Shown here: piece by piece, positions 25,235-34,576 of the stretch
Position numbering within the stretch: the first letter of the stretch is position 1
Layout of the letters: each line of letters starts with the position of its first letter
Assembly: GCF_030284385.1 (NCBI RefSeq)
Contig: NZ_CP127221.1
Location: 1,488,001-1,552,000 of the forward strand
Direction of reading: 5' to 3'
Source of the DNA: Altererythrobacter rubellus
GTDB taxonomy: Bacteria; Pseudomonadota; Alphaproteobacteria; Sphingomonadales; Sphingomonadaceae
Length of the DNA stretch: 64,000 bases
Program-made: the position numbers and the translations under genes
The notes under the pieces: model-generated
What the model was told of the DNA's origin: nothing
Seen by the model: only the letters and a program-made list of their open reading frames with translations
The model's database searches: none

Positions 25235-26580
25235 ACGACGCCAAACGCCAACATGGCATCTGCAACCTTCTTGAAGCCTGCAATATTCGCGCCTTTGACA
25301 TAGTCAGTATAGCCGCCGTCTTGCGTTCCATAGGTGAGGCAGCGCTCGTGAATACCGTGCATGATATCACGCAGCATCTCTTGCAATTCATCTTCGCTCC
25401 ATGACCGGCGAAGCGAATTTTGGCTCATTTCAAGCCCTGATACTGCAACGCCGCCCGCATTAGCGGCTTTGCCTGGCGCGTACAGCAGCTTGGCAACTTT
25501 GAACACATGCACACCTTCAAGGTCGGTTGGCATGTTCGCGCCTTCTGACACCGCGATGCAACCATTTTCAACCAATGCGCGGGCATCATCGCCCAGCAGC
25601 TCGTTTTGTGTCGCGCAGGGCAGGGCAACGTCGCACGTCACATGCCATGGCGTCTTGCCTTCGTGGAAAGTCGCATTGCTGTATCTTTCCGCGTATTCGG
25701 AAATCCGTCCGCGCTGGCGGTTCTTGTGGTCCTTCACCCAATGAAGTTTCTCCAAATCAATCCCGTCGGGATCATGGATGAAGCCTCCTGAATCTGACAA
25801 AGTGAGCACCTTGCCGCCGAGCTGGATGATCTTCTCTGCAGCATGGGTTGCGACATTGCCTGAGCCGGAGATTGCGGCAGTCTTGCCCTCAAGATCCATC
25901 TCCTTGGTCGCAAGCATATTGGCGAGGAAATAAACCGCGCCATATCCGGTCGCTTCCGGCCTAATGAGCGAGCCGCCATACTCCAGGCCTTTGCCGGTCA
26001 GCACGCCGTTGAAGTGGTTGGTGATGCGTTTGTATTGGCCGAACATGTAGCCAATTTCGCGCCCGCCGACACCGATATCACCCGCGGGAACATCAACATC
26101 AGGACCGATGTGACGATAGAGCTCGGTCATGAAGCTTTGACAAAACCGCATGATTTCGCGCTCGCTCTTGCCTTTGGGATTGAAGTTGGAGCCGCCTTTC
26201 CCGCCTCCCATAGGTAGGCCAGTTAGTGCATTTTTGAATGTCTGCTCGAAAGCGAGGAATTTGAGCACGCTCTCGGTGACACTCGAGTGAAAGCGAATGC
26301 CGCCTTTGTAAGGGCCGATGGCATTGTTGTTCTGCACGCGCCAACCGCGTTGGACGCGTATATCGCCTTTGTCGTCTTCCCAGCACACGCGAAAGCTTAC
26401 GACCCGATCGGGCTCGGCGATACGCCGCAAGATTTGCTCGCTGTGGTAGTCTTCCTTGTCTTCTATGAAATCGAAGATATCTTCCGCTACTTCCTGCACG
26501 GCTTGCACAAATTCGGGTTGATGCGGATTTCGTCGCTTGACGCCCTCCATAAAGCCATTGAAATCGACGTGTTCTACCAT
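25231..26580 (-). CDS. gdhA: NADP-specific glutamate dehydrogenase
   Basis: Hexameric glutamate dehydrogenase joining ammonium to 2-oxoglutarate with NADPH. The 449-residue length matches the short bacterial type. Seen: the substrate region LPMGGGKGGSNFNPKGKSEREIMRF with the catalytic lysines, the DVPAGDIGVGGREIGYMFGQYK segment, and the Rossmann fold GSGNVATHAAEKI in the second half; the C-terminus has the typical NAGGVAVSGLEMSQNS motif. Upstream (26581-26757) is an intergenic leader. It is followed by the PycTM-like gene with a four-base overlap, an unusual companion. Nitrogen regulation by the NtrBC system encoded at 52661-55167 is possible, but no sigma-54 promoter was identified by eye. 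Confidence 0.96.
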   Translation of the reverse strand: MVEHVDFNGFMEGVKRRNPHQPEFVQAVQEVAEDIFDFIEDKEDYHSEQILRRIAEPDRVVSFRVCWEDDKGDIRVQRGWRVQNNNAIGPYKGGIRFHSSVTESVLKFLAFEQTFKNALTGLPMGGGKGGSNFNPKGKSEREIMRFCQSFMTELYRHIGPDVDVPAGDIGVGGREIGYMFGQYKRITNHFNGVLTGKGLEYGGSLIRPEATGYGAVYFLANMLATKEMDLEGKTAAISGSGNVATHAAEKIIQLGGKVLTLSDSGGFIHDPDGIDLEKLHWVKDHKNRQRGRISEYAERYSNATFHEGKTPWHVTCDVALPCATQNELLGDDARALVENGCIAVSEGANMPTDLEGVHVFKVAKLLYAPGKAANAGGVAVSGLEMSQNSLRRSWSEDELQEMLRDIMHGIHERCLTYGTQDGGYTDYVKGANIAGFKKVADAMLAFGVV

Positions 26581-26757
26581 CTGCTGTTGACCTCCCCCTA
26601 ACAGGCTACTGCATTTAACGCATGACAGTTTTTATCTTGTGTGACCAAGGGGCAAAAGACGCAATGTCTTTTTCATAATACTGCCTGTCATCAGATAAAT
26701 TGAGACACGCTGAGGCTTTGGTTTAGCGAGTGTTTGGCCTCATCTGGTTGATGTTTT

Positions 26758-26904
26758 TTAAGCGGCGAGCTTGCGGTGAAGCAAGCGCCGATGTTCAAGC
26801 TTCTTTCGTTTCAACTTTTCTCTTATTTGGATAATTTCTGTGGCTCTGCCGAAGTAGGCATCGGCCGGTGTGACGTTGTCGAGGCTTTCGCGGTAGCTTG
26901 TGTG
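26758..26904 (-). mobile_element. Relic of an IS3-type DDE transposase (C-terminal end)
   Basis: Reading the minus strand to a TAA at 26758-26760 gives YRESLDNVTPADAYFGR, then KLKRKKLEHRRLL and HRKLAA, the standard end of an IS3/IS481-type integrase (family form YHESLGNLTPADVYFGR ... RRLHHRKLAA). The frame is intact for about 47 codons, but nothing upstream continues it and no inverted repeats are seen, so this is a fossil. It lies inside the 570-base gap between gdhA and tRNA-Arg. The rest of that gap (26581-26757 and 26905-27150) shows no gene that I can support. Confidence 0.8.
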
Positions 26905-27150
26905 TCAGTGAGGAGGTAATCGAGCACTGCACTTTTGCATTCTGGGCTTCTGAGTTTGGGTCGCAGATTAGCGCGGCGCACCGGTCAGGCAAGGGGTTAT
27001 CTACGAGTTAACTGGGGCTTTGCTGGCAGCTTTGTGTTGCGACACATAGGGCGAGGGACTAGGCAGCGAAGGCTTTTCGCAATTATACAACCTAAATAGA
27101 GTTGACCATCGGTTACCTACAGGTTTGAGGAAAAGCTAAAACACTAGGTT

Positions 27151-27227
27151 GGCCCCGTAGCTCAGCCGGATAGAGCACCAGATTCCTAATCTGGGGGCCG
27201 CGTGTTCGAATCACGCCGGGGTCACCA
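27151..27227 (+). tRNA. tRNA-Arg (anticodon CCT)
   Basis: A 77-base cloverleaf. The acceptor stem GGCCCCG (27151-27157) pairs with CGGGGTC before a discriminator A and an encoded CCA (27225-27227). The anticodon stem CCAGA/TCTGG encloses the loop TTCCTAA, giving anticodon CCT at 27185-27187, which reads AGG. The T arm contains GTTCGAATC. It stands alone on the plus strand, 5 bases from the end of the converging MFS gene. tRNA genes are common integration sites; only an old transposase relic is nearby and no integrase or att repeat was found. Confidence 0.97.
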
Positions 27228-27232
27228 CTCAG

Positions 27233-28420
27233 TTAGCGCGCGCCAATCCGTCGGTAATTTGCCCAGGCCAAAAGCGAGATTGTGGCTGAAGCAATGGCGA
27301 CGAGCAGACATGTGCCGGCCCAGCCGTATCCATCATAGATCGCTGTGCCCAAAACGCTTCCAATGCCGCCGCCGATAAACATGATCACGATATAGATTGT
27401 CGTCAGCCGGGTTCGGATCGCGGGCTCCAGCGCCAGAAAGATCATCCGGCTTGTCACATCGACCGATGGGCCAACCAGATTGATGAGCGTGAGCGGAATT
27501 AGCACAGCCCATGCGCTGAACCCGAACGGATAGAGTAAAGCAATTCCCGCACATTGCAGCACAGCGACAATTGCTCTGGCGCGGCGCGGCCCGACATGGT
27601 CAGCCCATCGACCAATGCGCGGGGTTGTAAGAACACTGATCGCGCCAATACCCGCCAGATAACCGACAGCATCGACCCCATAACCAAGCGCAGGACTGGT
27701 TAGGTGCAAGGCAAGTGCCAGCCAGACTGCGGTGAAACAACCAAAATTAAGACCCTGAATCATCGCGGAATGGAGAACGTCTTTGTGCTGCTTAGCCAAA
27801 CTGATCACCGACGCTAGAAGCTCTCGATAAGAACCGGTCGGGCGTTTTTCTGGCGCCGTCTCGCTCTGCATCGTGATCGGGAGCATCAACGTAACTGCAA
27901 TCATCAGGCTGGCGGCGATCCAATAAACTGTGCGCCAACCGTAAACCTCTGTAACGATACCAGCGCCAACACGTGCGACAAGAATGCCAAAGATTACACC
28001 GGCTGTGAGTAGCGCAGTCACTTGACCGAGCCGCTCTGGAGCAACCCGCTTGGATGCAAACGCCGGGAGCTGATAGGGGGCAATTGTCACAAAGCCCAAC
28101 AGTGTCGATGCCAATGTGAAGAGCGCAAACTGCGCTGCCAAAGCCATTCCCAACATCGCGAGCGTTTGCAGGCTGACAAACAGGATACAAAGGCTGCGGT
28201 TGGAATATCTATCGCCGAGCGGCAAAAGCAGGAAGATGCCAATTGCGAGTGCGATCTGATTGAGCGCAGGAACGACGCCAATTGCGCCATCGCTTACGCC
28301 GAAATCGCGCGCAACCTCTCCGATAATGGGATGGATGTAATACGCATTGGCAGTGACCACCGCGGTCGTCGCGGCGAGCCCGTATTCCTGAGCGCGGCTG
28401 AGATAGCCCGCTTGGCTCAA
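27233..28420 (-). CDS. MFS transporter
   Basis: A 395-residue major facilitator with twelve hydrophobic segments. The loop 2-3 motif is recognisable as LPLGDRYSNRSL, and its counterpart in the second half as IGRWADHVGPRRAR. The overall form resembles the YnfM/AraJ-like drug and sugar efflux group. It overlaps by four bases (ATGA, 28417-28420) the end of the haloalkane dehalogenase gene upstream, so the pair are probably co-translated. The substrate is not evident; uptake or efflux of a halogenated compound or its alcohol is one reading of the pairing, general drug efflux another. Confidence 0.88.
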   Translation of the reverse strand: MSQAGYLSRAQEYGLAATTAVVTANAYYIHPIIGEVARDFGVSDGAIGVVPALNQIALAIGIFLLLPLGDRYSNRSLCILFVSLQTLAMLGMALAAQFALFTLASTLLGFVTIAPYQLPAFASKRVAPERLGQVTALLTAGVIFGILVARVGAGIVTEVYGWRTVYWIAASLMIAVTLMLPITMQSETAPEKRPTGSYRELLASVISLAKQHKDVLHSAMIQGLNFGCFTAVWLALALHLTSPALGYGVDAVGYLAGIGAISVLTTPRIGRWADHVGPRRARAIVAVLQCAGIALLYPFGFSAWAVLIPLTLINLVGPSVDVTSRMIFLALEPAIRTRLTTIYIVIMFIGGGIGSVLGTAIYDGYGWAGTCLLVAIASATISLLAWANYRRIGAR

Positions 28421-29331
28421 TCCAGAATACCCGCCAGTTTACCCATCTCGATCACGCCCTGGGATAGCTCTGCCGGCCGGTCTTCCTGACAGAAATGACC
28501 GCAGCCGTTCAGGATTTCGTGCGGCATACCCTTTGCACCTTTGATCCGCCCGGCAAGAGCTTCGCCTAACCCGCCCGTAACAGGATCATCCGCACCAAAC
28601 AGGGTCAGGAACGGTTTATCGAAAGCGGCCAGATGCTCCCAAGCTGCGGTGTTCTCTTCAATGCCCGCCATGCCATTTTCGACCGGCACCAACTGAGGGA
28701 ATGCGCGTGCGCCCGCTTTGCTTGGTTCATCGGGGAAGGGGGCGTCATAGGCGGCAATTTCCGCCGCTGATCGTTCAGTATATGCGGCGCGTTGGAGCAG
28801 CTCACCGATCTTGAAATCGGGCGAGCTCTTGGCATACTCGCGCCAAGCGAGAAACGCAGGCGACGGCGTGCCGCCTGTCGGTAGGAATGTGTTACTGGCC
28901 ACAACAAAGTTGAACCGGTCTGGCGCGCGGCCAACCATTCGCAGACCAAGCAGTCCGCCCCAGTCCTGACAGAATAGTCCGGCGGTTTTCGGCACAACTG
29001 CGTCGCGCCATTGTTCAAGCCAATCAACGTGGCGGGCATAGGTGTAAAAGTTTTGATCGTCGGGCTTGTCGCTTTTGCCAAATCCGATCAGGTCTGGCGC
29101 CAAACAACGAAATCCGGCATCGACCAGGATCGGGATCATTTTGCGATAGAGAAAGCTCCAGCTTGGCTCGCCATGGAACAGCAGGATGGGCGGCGCGTCA
29201 CTCGGGCCTTCGTCCAGATAATGCATCTGCCCTTTGTGCCCGTCACCCAGATCAATTTCGAGCCATTGCTCTGCAAATGGATAGTCAGGGATATCCGCAA
29301 AGCGGGCTGGGTCGTAACGCAGAATTTCCAT
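28417..29331 (-). CDS. Haloalkane dehalogenase (alpha/beta hydrolase)
   Basis: Hydrolyses carbon-halogen bonds in haloalkanes to alcohol and halide. The ATG at 29331 is preferred over a TTG three codons upstream because AGGAG is 10 bases before it. Seen (numbering from the TTG): the HGEPSW oxyanion segment (56-61), nucleophile Asp126 followed by halide-binding Trp127 in CQDWGGLLG, a probable acid Asp in FGADDPVTG (251/252), and His282 in GCGHFCQEDRP. The Asp-Trp nucleophile elbow and HGEP set it apart from epoxide hydrolases and esterases and fit the haloalkane dehalogenase group (DmmA/DhlA-like). It is followed by an MFS gene with a four-base overlap. Confidence 0.88.
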   Translation of the reverse strand: MEILRYDPARFADIPDYPFAEQWLEIDLGDGHKGQMHYLDEGPSDAPPILLFHGEPSWSFLYRKMIPILVDAGFRCLAPDLIGFGKSDKPDDQNFYTYARHVDWLEQWRDAVVPKTAGLFCQDWGGLLGLRMVGRAPDRFNFVVASNTFLPTGGTPSPAFLAWREYAKSSPDFKIGELLQRAAYTERSAAEIAAYDAPFPDEPSKAGARAFPQLVPVENGMAGIEENTAAWEHLAAFDKPFLTLFGADDPVTGGLGEALAGRIKGAKGMPHEILNGCGHFCQEDRPAELSQGVIEMGKLAGILD

Positions 29332-29403
29332 CGCTCTCAATCTCCTTGATGAAATTGAGTAGCACGAAAAAACCTAAAAACCACTAGGCCTTAACCATGG
29401 GTG

Positions 29404-30250
29404 CTATTTGTCGAGCGGGACCGCACCCTTGAATGTAGGTGTCACGTGGGGGAATGGAATTTTTATTCCCGCATTGTCCAGACCTTGCTTGATCGTGCAG
29501 ATGACCTTGTCACGGCTTTCATGTCCGTCGCGATTGGTTGAACCAGTCCACCAACGCACCTTGAAATCGACAGAGCTGGAATTGAACTCCTGCGCGAAAA
29601 CATCGATCCCTTTGTCGAGAATGATGCCATCGACGCTCTCTACCGATTTGCGGATCACTTCTGCTGCTTGATCAAGGTTTGGGTCATAGGCAACGCCAAC
29701 TACGACATCGAAGCGGCGCCGGTCCTGATCGGTCAGTATCTCGACCGGGTTCTTGAACAGTATCGAGTTTGGAACGACCGTCAGCTCTCCAGACAGGGCG
29801 CGAATGTGCGTTTCGCGCAAGGTGATGTGTTCTACCTTGCCAATTATCCCTTCGCATTCGATCGTGTCGCCAATGCGCATTTTCTCGCGCAGCATGATCA
29901 GCACGCCTGCAAGGAAGTTCTCGAAAATATCCTGAAATGCAAAACCGATTGCAACTTCGCCGATGCCAAGTCCCGCAAACAGACTGCCAGGTGTAAGGTC
30001 GGAAAAAACGATTATCGCTGCCAGCATTACGCCGAACAACCAGATGGCCAGTTTCACCAAAGTCGCCACCAGATTGCGCAGAGAAGGGCGAAGGTCAACT
30101 TTTTCCGGTAATGCGACCCGCAATCTTGACTGCAAAACCAGCAAGCAATCCGGTCAGCAAAAGGACAATGATGGCGACGATGATCACCGGTATCGACTGG
30201 GCAAATCAGTCCATCATCGCCGTGACCTGATAATCGATCTGATTGAGCAT
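29404..30250 (-). pseudogene. Small mechanosensitive channel (MscS family), broken at its N-terminus
   Basis: The major part (29404 to about 30100) encodes a clear MscS pore and beta domain: the TM3 segment with GIGEVAIGFAFQDIFENFLAG, then MRIGDTIECEGIIGKVEHITLRETHIR and VVPNSILFKNPV. The first transmembrane part lies in another frame. A likely original ATG at 30248-30250, with AGAGGGA upstream, is followed by 14 codons and an in-frame TGA (30206-30208, probably once TGG). Translation then resumes with FAQSIPVIIVAIIVLLLTG and reaches ITGK at a run of five A (30100-30104, T on the plus strand). There one extra base breaks the join to VDLRPSLRNL. An internal TTG at 30144 would give an out-of-frame leader. 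Two lesions argue for decay; sequencing error at the A run is the alternative for one of them. Confidence 0.8.
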
Positions 30251-30409
30251 ATTTGAGTTTTCCCTCTTTGCTTACCAAGCCAATGGATAGCGCGAGGGTA
30301 ATGGTCCCAAAGTTCAGATTGCGCAAGTCTATCAACTTGATCAGGTGGACTTGGCGCGCGCACTTGGGCAATCAGCGCAAGCAACTTCAAATAGGGAAAT
30401 CCAGCAGTG

Positions 30410-31567
30410 ATGCAGGAAAGCGAAGAACTGACTGAAATCCGGCGCGCGGTGCGTGCGTTATGTGAAGAGTTTCCCGGCGAATATTGGCGCGACAAGGATC
30501 GAACGCGGGATTACCCGGCCGAGTTTGTCGATGCGCTCACCAGATCTGGGTTTCTGGCAGCGCTGATTCCGGAGGAATTTGGGGGCAGTGGCCTAAAACT
30601 TGATGCGGCATCGGTCATTATGGAAGAGATCCAGGCTTCAGGTTGCAATGGCGGTGCGGCCCATGCGCAAATGTATATCATGAACACGCTGCTTCGGTAT
30701 GGGAGTGACGCGCAAAAGGCCGAATACCTGCCCAAGATCGCCAATGGTGAGTTACGCCTTCAGGCGTTTGGCGTTTCCGAGCCAACCAGTGGAACAGATA
30801 CACTTTCGCTCAAGACTCGAGCTACCAAAGACGGTGATGAATATGTGATCAACGGCCAGAAGATCTGGACAAGCCGTGCAGAGCATTCCGATCTGATGCT
30901 CTTGCTAGCTAGGACAACTCCGCGAGAGGAAGTGGAAAAGCGAACCGAGGGACTGTCGATCTTCCTGGTCGATATGCGGGAAGTTGTGGGCAAGGGAATG
31001 ACGATCAAGCCCATCCGCACGATGATGAACCATTCATCCTGCGAGGTGTTCTTCGACGATATGCGTATCCCGGCAGGCGCGCTGATTGGGGAAGAAGGCA
31101 AGGGCTTCCGCTATATCCTGTCCGGCATGAACGCAGAGCGCGTTTTGATCGCTGCTGAATGCATCGGCGATGCCAAATGGTTCATTGAAAAAGCGAAGGG
31201 CTACGCCAATGAGCGCGAAGTTTTCGGCCGCCCGATCGGCCAGAATCAAGGCGTGCAATTTCCGATCGCGCGCTGCTACGCGCAAATGCGCGCGGCCGAA
31301 TTGATGGTGCACCATGCGGCGGATGTTTATGATCAGGGCGGCAATGCGGGCGAAGAGGCGAATATGGCAAAGCTGCTTGCATCGGAGGCGAGCTGGGCCG
31401 CGGCTGACATGTGTGTGCAGACCCTTGGCGGGTTTGGATTCGCTGAAGAATATGATGTGGAGCGCAAGTTTCGCGAAGCGCGGCTCTACACAGTTGCGCC
31501 CATATCGACCAATCTCATCCTGTCATACTTGTCCGAACATGTACTCGGACTGCCGCGTTCATACTGA
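30410..31567 (+). CDS. Acyl-CoA dehydrogenase
   Basis: A 385-residue flavoprotein oxidising an acyl-CoA thioester. Seen: the N-terminal helical part (FVDALTRSGFLAALIPEEFGGSG), the FAD/substrate segment QAFGVSEPTSGTDTLSLKT, the beta domain INGQKIWTSRAEHSDL, and the C-terminal segment QTLGGFGFAEEYDVERKFREARL. At the place of the usual YEGT motif it has RLYTVAPISTN, so the catalytic glutamate of medium-chain enzymes is missing there; a base elsewhere, as in isovaleryl-CoA dehydrogenase, would be needed. GTG at 30407 is an alternative start. It stands alone, divergent from mscS. Substrate unknown. Confidence 0.9.
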   Translation: MQESEELTEIRRAVRALCEEFPGEYWRDKDRTRDYPAEFVDALTRSGFLAALIPEEFGGSGLKLDAASVIMEEIQASGCNGGAAHAQMYIMNTLLRYGSDAQKAEYLPKIANGELRLQAFGVSEPTSGTDTLSLKTRATKDGDEYVINGQKIWTSRAEHSDLMLLLARTTPREEVEKRTEGLSIFLVDMREVVGKGMTIKPIRTMMNHSSCEVFFDDMRIPAGALIGEEGKGFRYILSGMNAERVLIAAECIGDAKWFIEKAKGYANEREVFGRPIGQNQGVQFPIARCYAQMRAAELMVHHAADVYDQGGNAGEEANMAKLLASEASWAAADMCVQTLGGFGFAEEYDVERKFREARLYTVAPISTNLILSYLSEHVLGLPRSY

Positions 31568-31636
31568 TTTGTGACACAAACTACTTGCAAGCGGCAGTTA
31601 ACTATGATTCTGTGGCTTTGACGAGGACGGGGCAAA

Positions 31637-31936
31637 ATGCGCAAACCACCAAAAGAGCAATTGAGGCAGGGCTTGGCTCTTGCGGCACTGCTGGTCATTG
31701 CGAGTTTTGCGATTGCGGGTCCGACAGGACTGTTGGCTTGGAACGAGAGTGAAGAGCTGCTGGAACAACGCAAGGCTCACATTGCGGAAACGCAAGCCAA
31801 GCGGGACATGCTCAAGAACAAAGTCGACCGGCTTCACCCGGATGGAGCGGACCCTGATCTGGTCGGCGAACTGTTGCGGGAGAACATGAATGTTGTTCAC
31901 CCGGATGAGATCGTCATAACGCTCGATCAAGAGTAA
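31637..31936 (+). CDS. FtsB/DivIC-family septum formation initiator
   Basis: A 99-residue bitopic membrane protein: a short basic N-terminus, one membrane helix (about 13-33), then a coiled coil (ESEELLEQRKAHIAETQAKRDMLKNKVDRL) and the short family tail PDLVGELLRENMNVVHPDEIVITL. Such proteins link FtsL and FtsQ in the divisome. It lies 125 bases upstream of pdhA on the same strand, the usual position for this gene in many alphaproteobacteria. The gap 31937-32060 holds the probable pdhA promoter and leader. Confidence 0.88.
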   Translation: MRKPPKEQLRQGLALAALLVIASFAIAGPTGLLAWNESEELLEQRKAHIAETQAKRDMLKNKVDRLHPDGADPDLVGELLRENMNVVHPDEIVITLDQE

Positions 31937-32060
31937 TCGCGGCGCAATTCAAACTGATGATTTCGTATGCGCAGATGCGCGCTTGACGTTGCGTAACCGT
32001 GCGGCTTGCGCCTATATCATGCGCGCAACCCACCTCTCCGGGGAAGAACAATAAACAAGG

Positions 32061-33152
32061 ATGAGAGCTTTGGCTAAAGCGGCGAAAAAGGCGCAGAATG
32101 CGTCTGCTAAATCTCCAGCTTCGGACGACGGCGATTTCGTTCTGCATTCGCTTCAGGAAGCGCATGAGAAGAACCTGAAATACGATGCCAGCGACGAGGA
32201 ATTGCTGACATTCTATGAGCAAATGCTTCTTATTCGCCGGTTTGAGGAGAAGGCCGGGCAGCTATATGGTCTCGGCCTGATCGGCGGGTTTTGTCACTTG
32301 TATATCGGGCAGGAAGCGGTTGCGATTGGCCTCCAAAGCGCGCTCGACAATGATCGCGACAGCGTGATCACCGGCTATCGCGATCATGGACATATGCTTG
32401 CGTATGGCATCGATCCCAACGTCATTATGGCAGAGCTGACCGGACGTCAGGCTGGTATATCGAAGGGGAAGGGCGGCTCGATGCATATGTTCAGCACCGA
32501 GCACAAATTCTATGGCGGCCATGGCATTGTCGGGGCACAGGTGTCGCTCGGCGGCGGGCTCGCCTTGGCGCACAAATACAAAGAGGATGGCGGTTTGTGC
32601 CTGGCGTATTTTGGCGATGGCGCGGCCAACCAAGGACAGGTCTATGAGACCTTCAACATGGCGTCCCTTTGGAATTTGCCGATCGTGTTTGTGGTAGAGA
32701 ACAATCAGTATGCCATGGGCACCAGCACTGCACGCTCTAGCGCGGAAACCGAATTTCACCGGCGCGGTACAGCATTCCGTATTCCCGGGATGGACGTGAA
32801 TGGTATGGACGTGCTCCAAGTGCGTAGCGCGGCCGAAATCGCATTCAAGCACGTGCGCGAAGGCGGCGGCCCCGTGCTGATTGAGTGCAATACCTATCGT
32901 TACCGCGGCCATTCAATGTCTGACCCTGCGAAGTATCGTAGCCGCGAAGAGGTGCAGGGTATGCGCGACAATCGCGATCCCATCGAAGGGCTCAAGAAAG
33001 TCCTTCTCGAAAAAGGGAAGACAGAGGAAGACTTGAAAGCCATCGACAAGGCAATCCGGGCCCGCGTTGCAGAGAGCGCGGACTTTGCCGAAACTTCGCC
33101 AGAGCCGGATGCATCTGAACTCTACACCGATGTTTTGGTGGAGGAGTATTGA
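32061..33152 (+). CDS. pdhA: Pyruvate dehydrogenase E1 component, alpha subunit
   Basis: Thiamine-diphosphate-binding half of the E1 enzyme that decarboxylates pyruvate and acetylates the lipoyl arm of E2. The 363 residues include a lysine-rich lead (about 1-40), the FCHLYIGQEAVAIG and SKGKGGSMHMF segments, the TDP/Mg motif GDGAANQGQVYE...NLPIVFVVENN, and the phosphorylation-loop-like YRYRGHSMSDPAKYR. It is followed by pdhB after 3 bases. The alpha/beta split E1 (not the single-chain AceE) is the form found in alphaproteobacteria. Confidence 0.97.
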   Translation: MRALAKAAKKAQNASAKSPASDDGDFVLHSLQEAHEKNLKYDASDEELLTFYEQMLLIRRFEEKAGQLYGLGLIGGFCHLYIGQEAVAIGLQSALDNDRDSVITGYRDHGHMLAYGIDPNVIMAELTGRQAGISKGKGGSMHMFSTEHKFYGGHGIVGAQVSLGGGLALAHKYKEDGGLCLAYFGDGAANQGQVYETFNMASLWNLPIVFVVENNQYAMGTSTARSSAETEFHRRGTAFRIPGMDVNGMDVLQVRSAAEIAFKHVREGGGPVLIECNTYRYRGHSMSDPAKYRSREEVQGMRDNRDPIEGLKKVLLEKGKTEEDLKAIDKAIRARVAESADFAETSPEPDASELYTDVLVEEY

Positions 33153-33155
33153 GCC

Positions 33156-34514
33156 ATGGCGATCGAACTCAAGATGCCCGCGCTTTCTCCGACTATGGAG
33201 GAGGGCACGCTCACCAAATGGCTGAAGAAGGTTGGTGATACGATCGAAGCTGGCGACATCATTGCAGAGATCGAGACCGATAAGGCAACGATGGAATTTG
33301 AAGCCATTGACGATGGTGTGATCACGAAGATCCTCGTCGCGGAAGGCACCGAGAATGTCGCTGTCGGTACTGTAATTGCCGAGCTCGAAGGCGAAGGTGA
33401 CGAGGCGAGCGCTTCGGAAACACCTTCGGCTGCCGCTCCTGTCGTCGCGCCTGCGCCAGCACCGTCAGCTGCTCCTTCGAAGCCGGTTACGACACCAAAA
33501 GCTGATCCTTCGATCCCCGAAGGCACGAGCTTCTCCCAAGTTTCGGTACGCGAAGCGCTGCGTGATGGGATGGCAGAAGAGATGCGCCGCGACGATCGCG
33601 TCTTTGTGATGGGTGAAGAAGTCGCCGAGTACCAGGGTGCCTATAAGGTTACGCAAGGACTGCTCGACGAATTTGGCCCGAAGCGCGTGATCGACACGCC
33701 AATTACAGAATATGGCTTTGCAGGCATTGGAACCGGCGCGGCTATGGGTGGATTGCGCCCAATTGTCGAGTTCATGACCTTCAACTTCGCGATGCAGGCG
33801 ATTGATCACATCATCAATTCAGCCGCGAAAACAAACTATATGTCTGGCGGCCAGATGCGCTGTCCAATCGTATTCCGCGGCCCGAATGGCGCAGCCAGCC
33901 GGGTTGGCGCCCAACACAGCCAGAACTATGGCCCGTGGTATGCCAGCGTGCCGGGCCTGATCGTGATTGCACCATATGACAGTGCAGATGCGAAAGGCCT
34001 GATGAAAGCAGCAATCCGCAGCGAGGACCCTGTTGTCTTCCTCGAAAACGAGCTGGTCTATGGTCGCAGCTTCGATGTGCCCGACGTTGACGAATATGTC
34101 CTGCCCATCGGCAAGGCGCGCATCATGCGCGAAGGCAGCGACGTTACAATCGTCAGCTACTCAATCGGGGTCGGGCTCGCGCTGGAAGCCGCGGAGACGC
34201 TGGCCGAAGAAGGCATCGATGCAGAAGTGATCGACCTGCGCACTTTGCGTCCGCTGGACCGGGAAGCAATCCTGACTTCGCTCGCCAAAACAAACCGCCT
34301 CGTGATTGCTGAGGAGGGCTGGCCAACTTGCTCAATCGCGTCTGAAGTGATGGCGGTTTGCATGGAGGATGGCTTCGATCATCTAGACGCGCCGGTCTTG
34401 CGTGTATGCGATGAGGATGTCCCGCTGCCTTATGCGGCAAACCTGGAGAAGCTTGCGTTTATTGACGCTCCGCGCATCGTCGCAGCAGTCAAGAAGGTTT
34501 GTTACAAGGCCTAG
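33156..34514 (+). CDS. pdhB: Pyruvate dehydrogenase E1 component, beta subunit with N-terminal lipoyl domain
   Basis: Beta subunit of split E1, 452 residues. Residues 1-80 are a lipoyl domain with the lipoylated lysine in ETDKATMEF (Lys43), joined by an Ala/Pro-rich linker (about 85-118) to the transketolase-like core. Core motifs include [40 protein letters not shown], and the C-terminal domain [15 protein letters not shown] lipoyl domain on E1-beta is typical of alphaproteobacteria. pdhC and lpd are not adjacent here. A short GC-rich inverted repeat just after the stop (about 34530-34552) may end transcription but has no strong T run. Confidence 0.97.
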   Translation: MAIELKMPALSPTMEEGTLTKWLKKVGDTIEAGDIIAEIETDKATMEFEAIDDGVITKILVAEGTENVAVGTVIAELEGEGDEASASETPSAAAPVVAPAPAPSAAPSKPVTTPKADPSIPEGTSFSQVSVREALRDGMAEEMRRDDRVFVMGEEVAEYQGAYKVTQGLLDEFGPKRVIDTPITEYGFAGIGTGAAMGGLRPIVEFMTFNFAMQAIDHIINSAAKTNYMSGGQMRCPIVFRGPNGAASRVGAQHSQNYGPWYASVPGLIVIAPYDSADAKGLMKAAIRSEDPVVFLENELVYGRSFDVPDVDEYVLPIGKARIMREGSDVTIVSYSIGVGLALEAAETLAEEGIDAEVIDLRTLRPLDREAILTSLAKTNRLVIAEEGWPTCSIASEVMAVCMEDGFDHLDAPVLRVCDEDVPLPYAANLEKLAFIDAPRIVAAVKKVCYKA

Positions 34515-34576
34515 TCCGCAACGAAAACGGCGGGCACTGTGGCCCCCCGCTTTGACGCTAATTTTTTGATGCACCC

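Noticed and set aside
27151..27232. tRNA-Arg as an integration site for an island
   Set aside because: No integrase gene, no repeat of the tRNA 3' end found nearby; only an old transposase relic upstream.
34530..34552. Terminator hairpin after pdhB
   Set aside because: The stem is short and imperfect, and no T run follows; left as a remark only.
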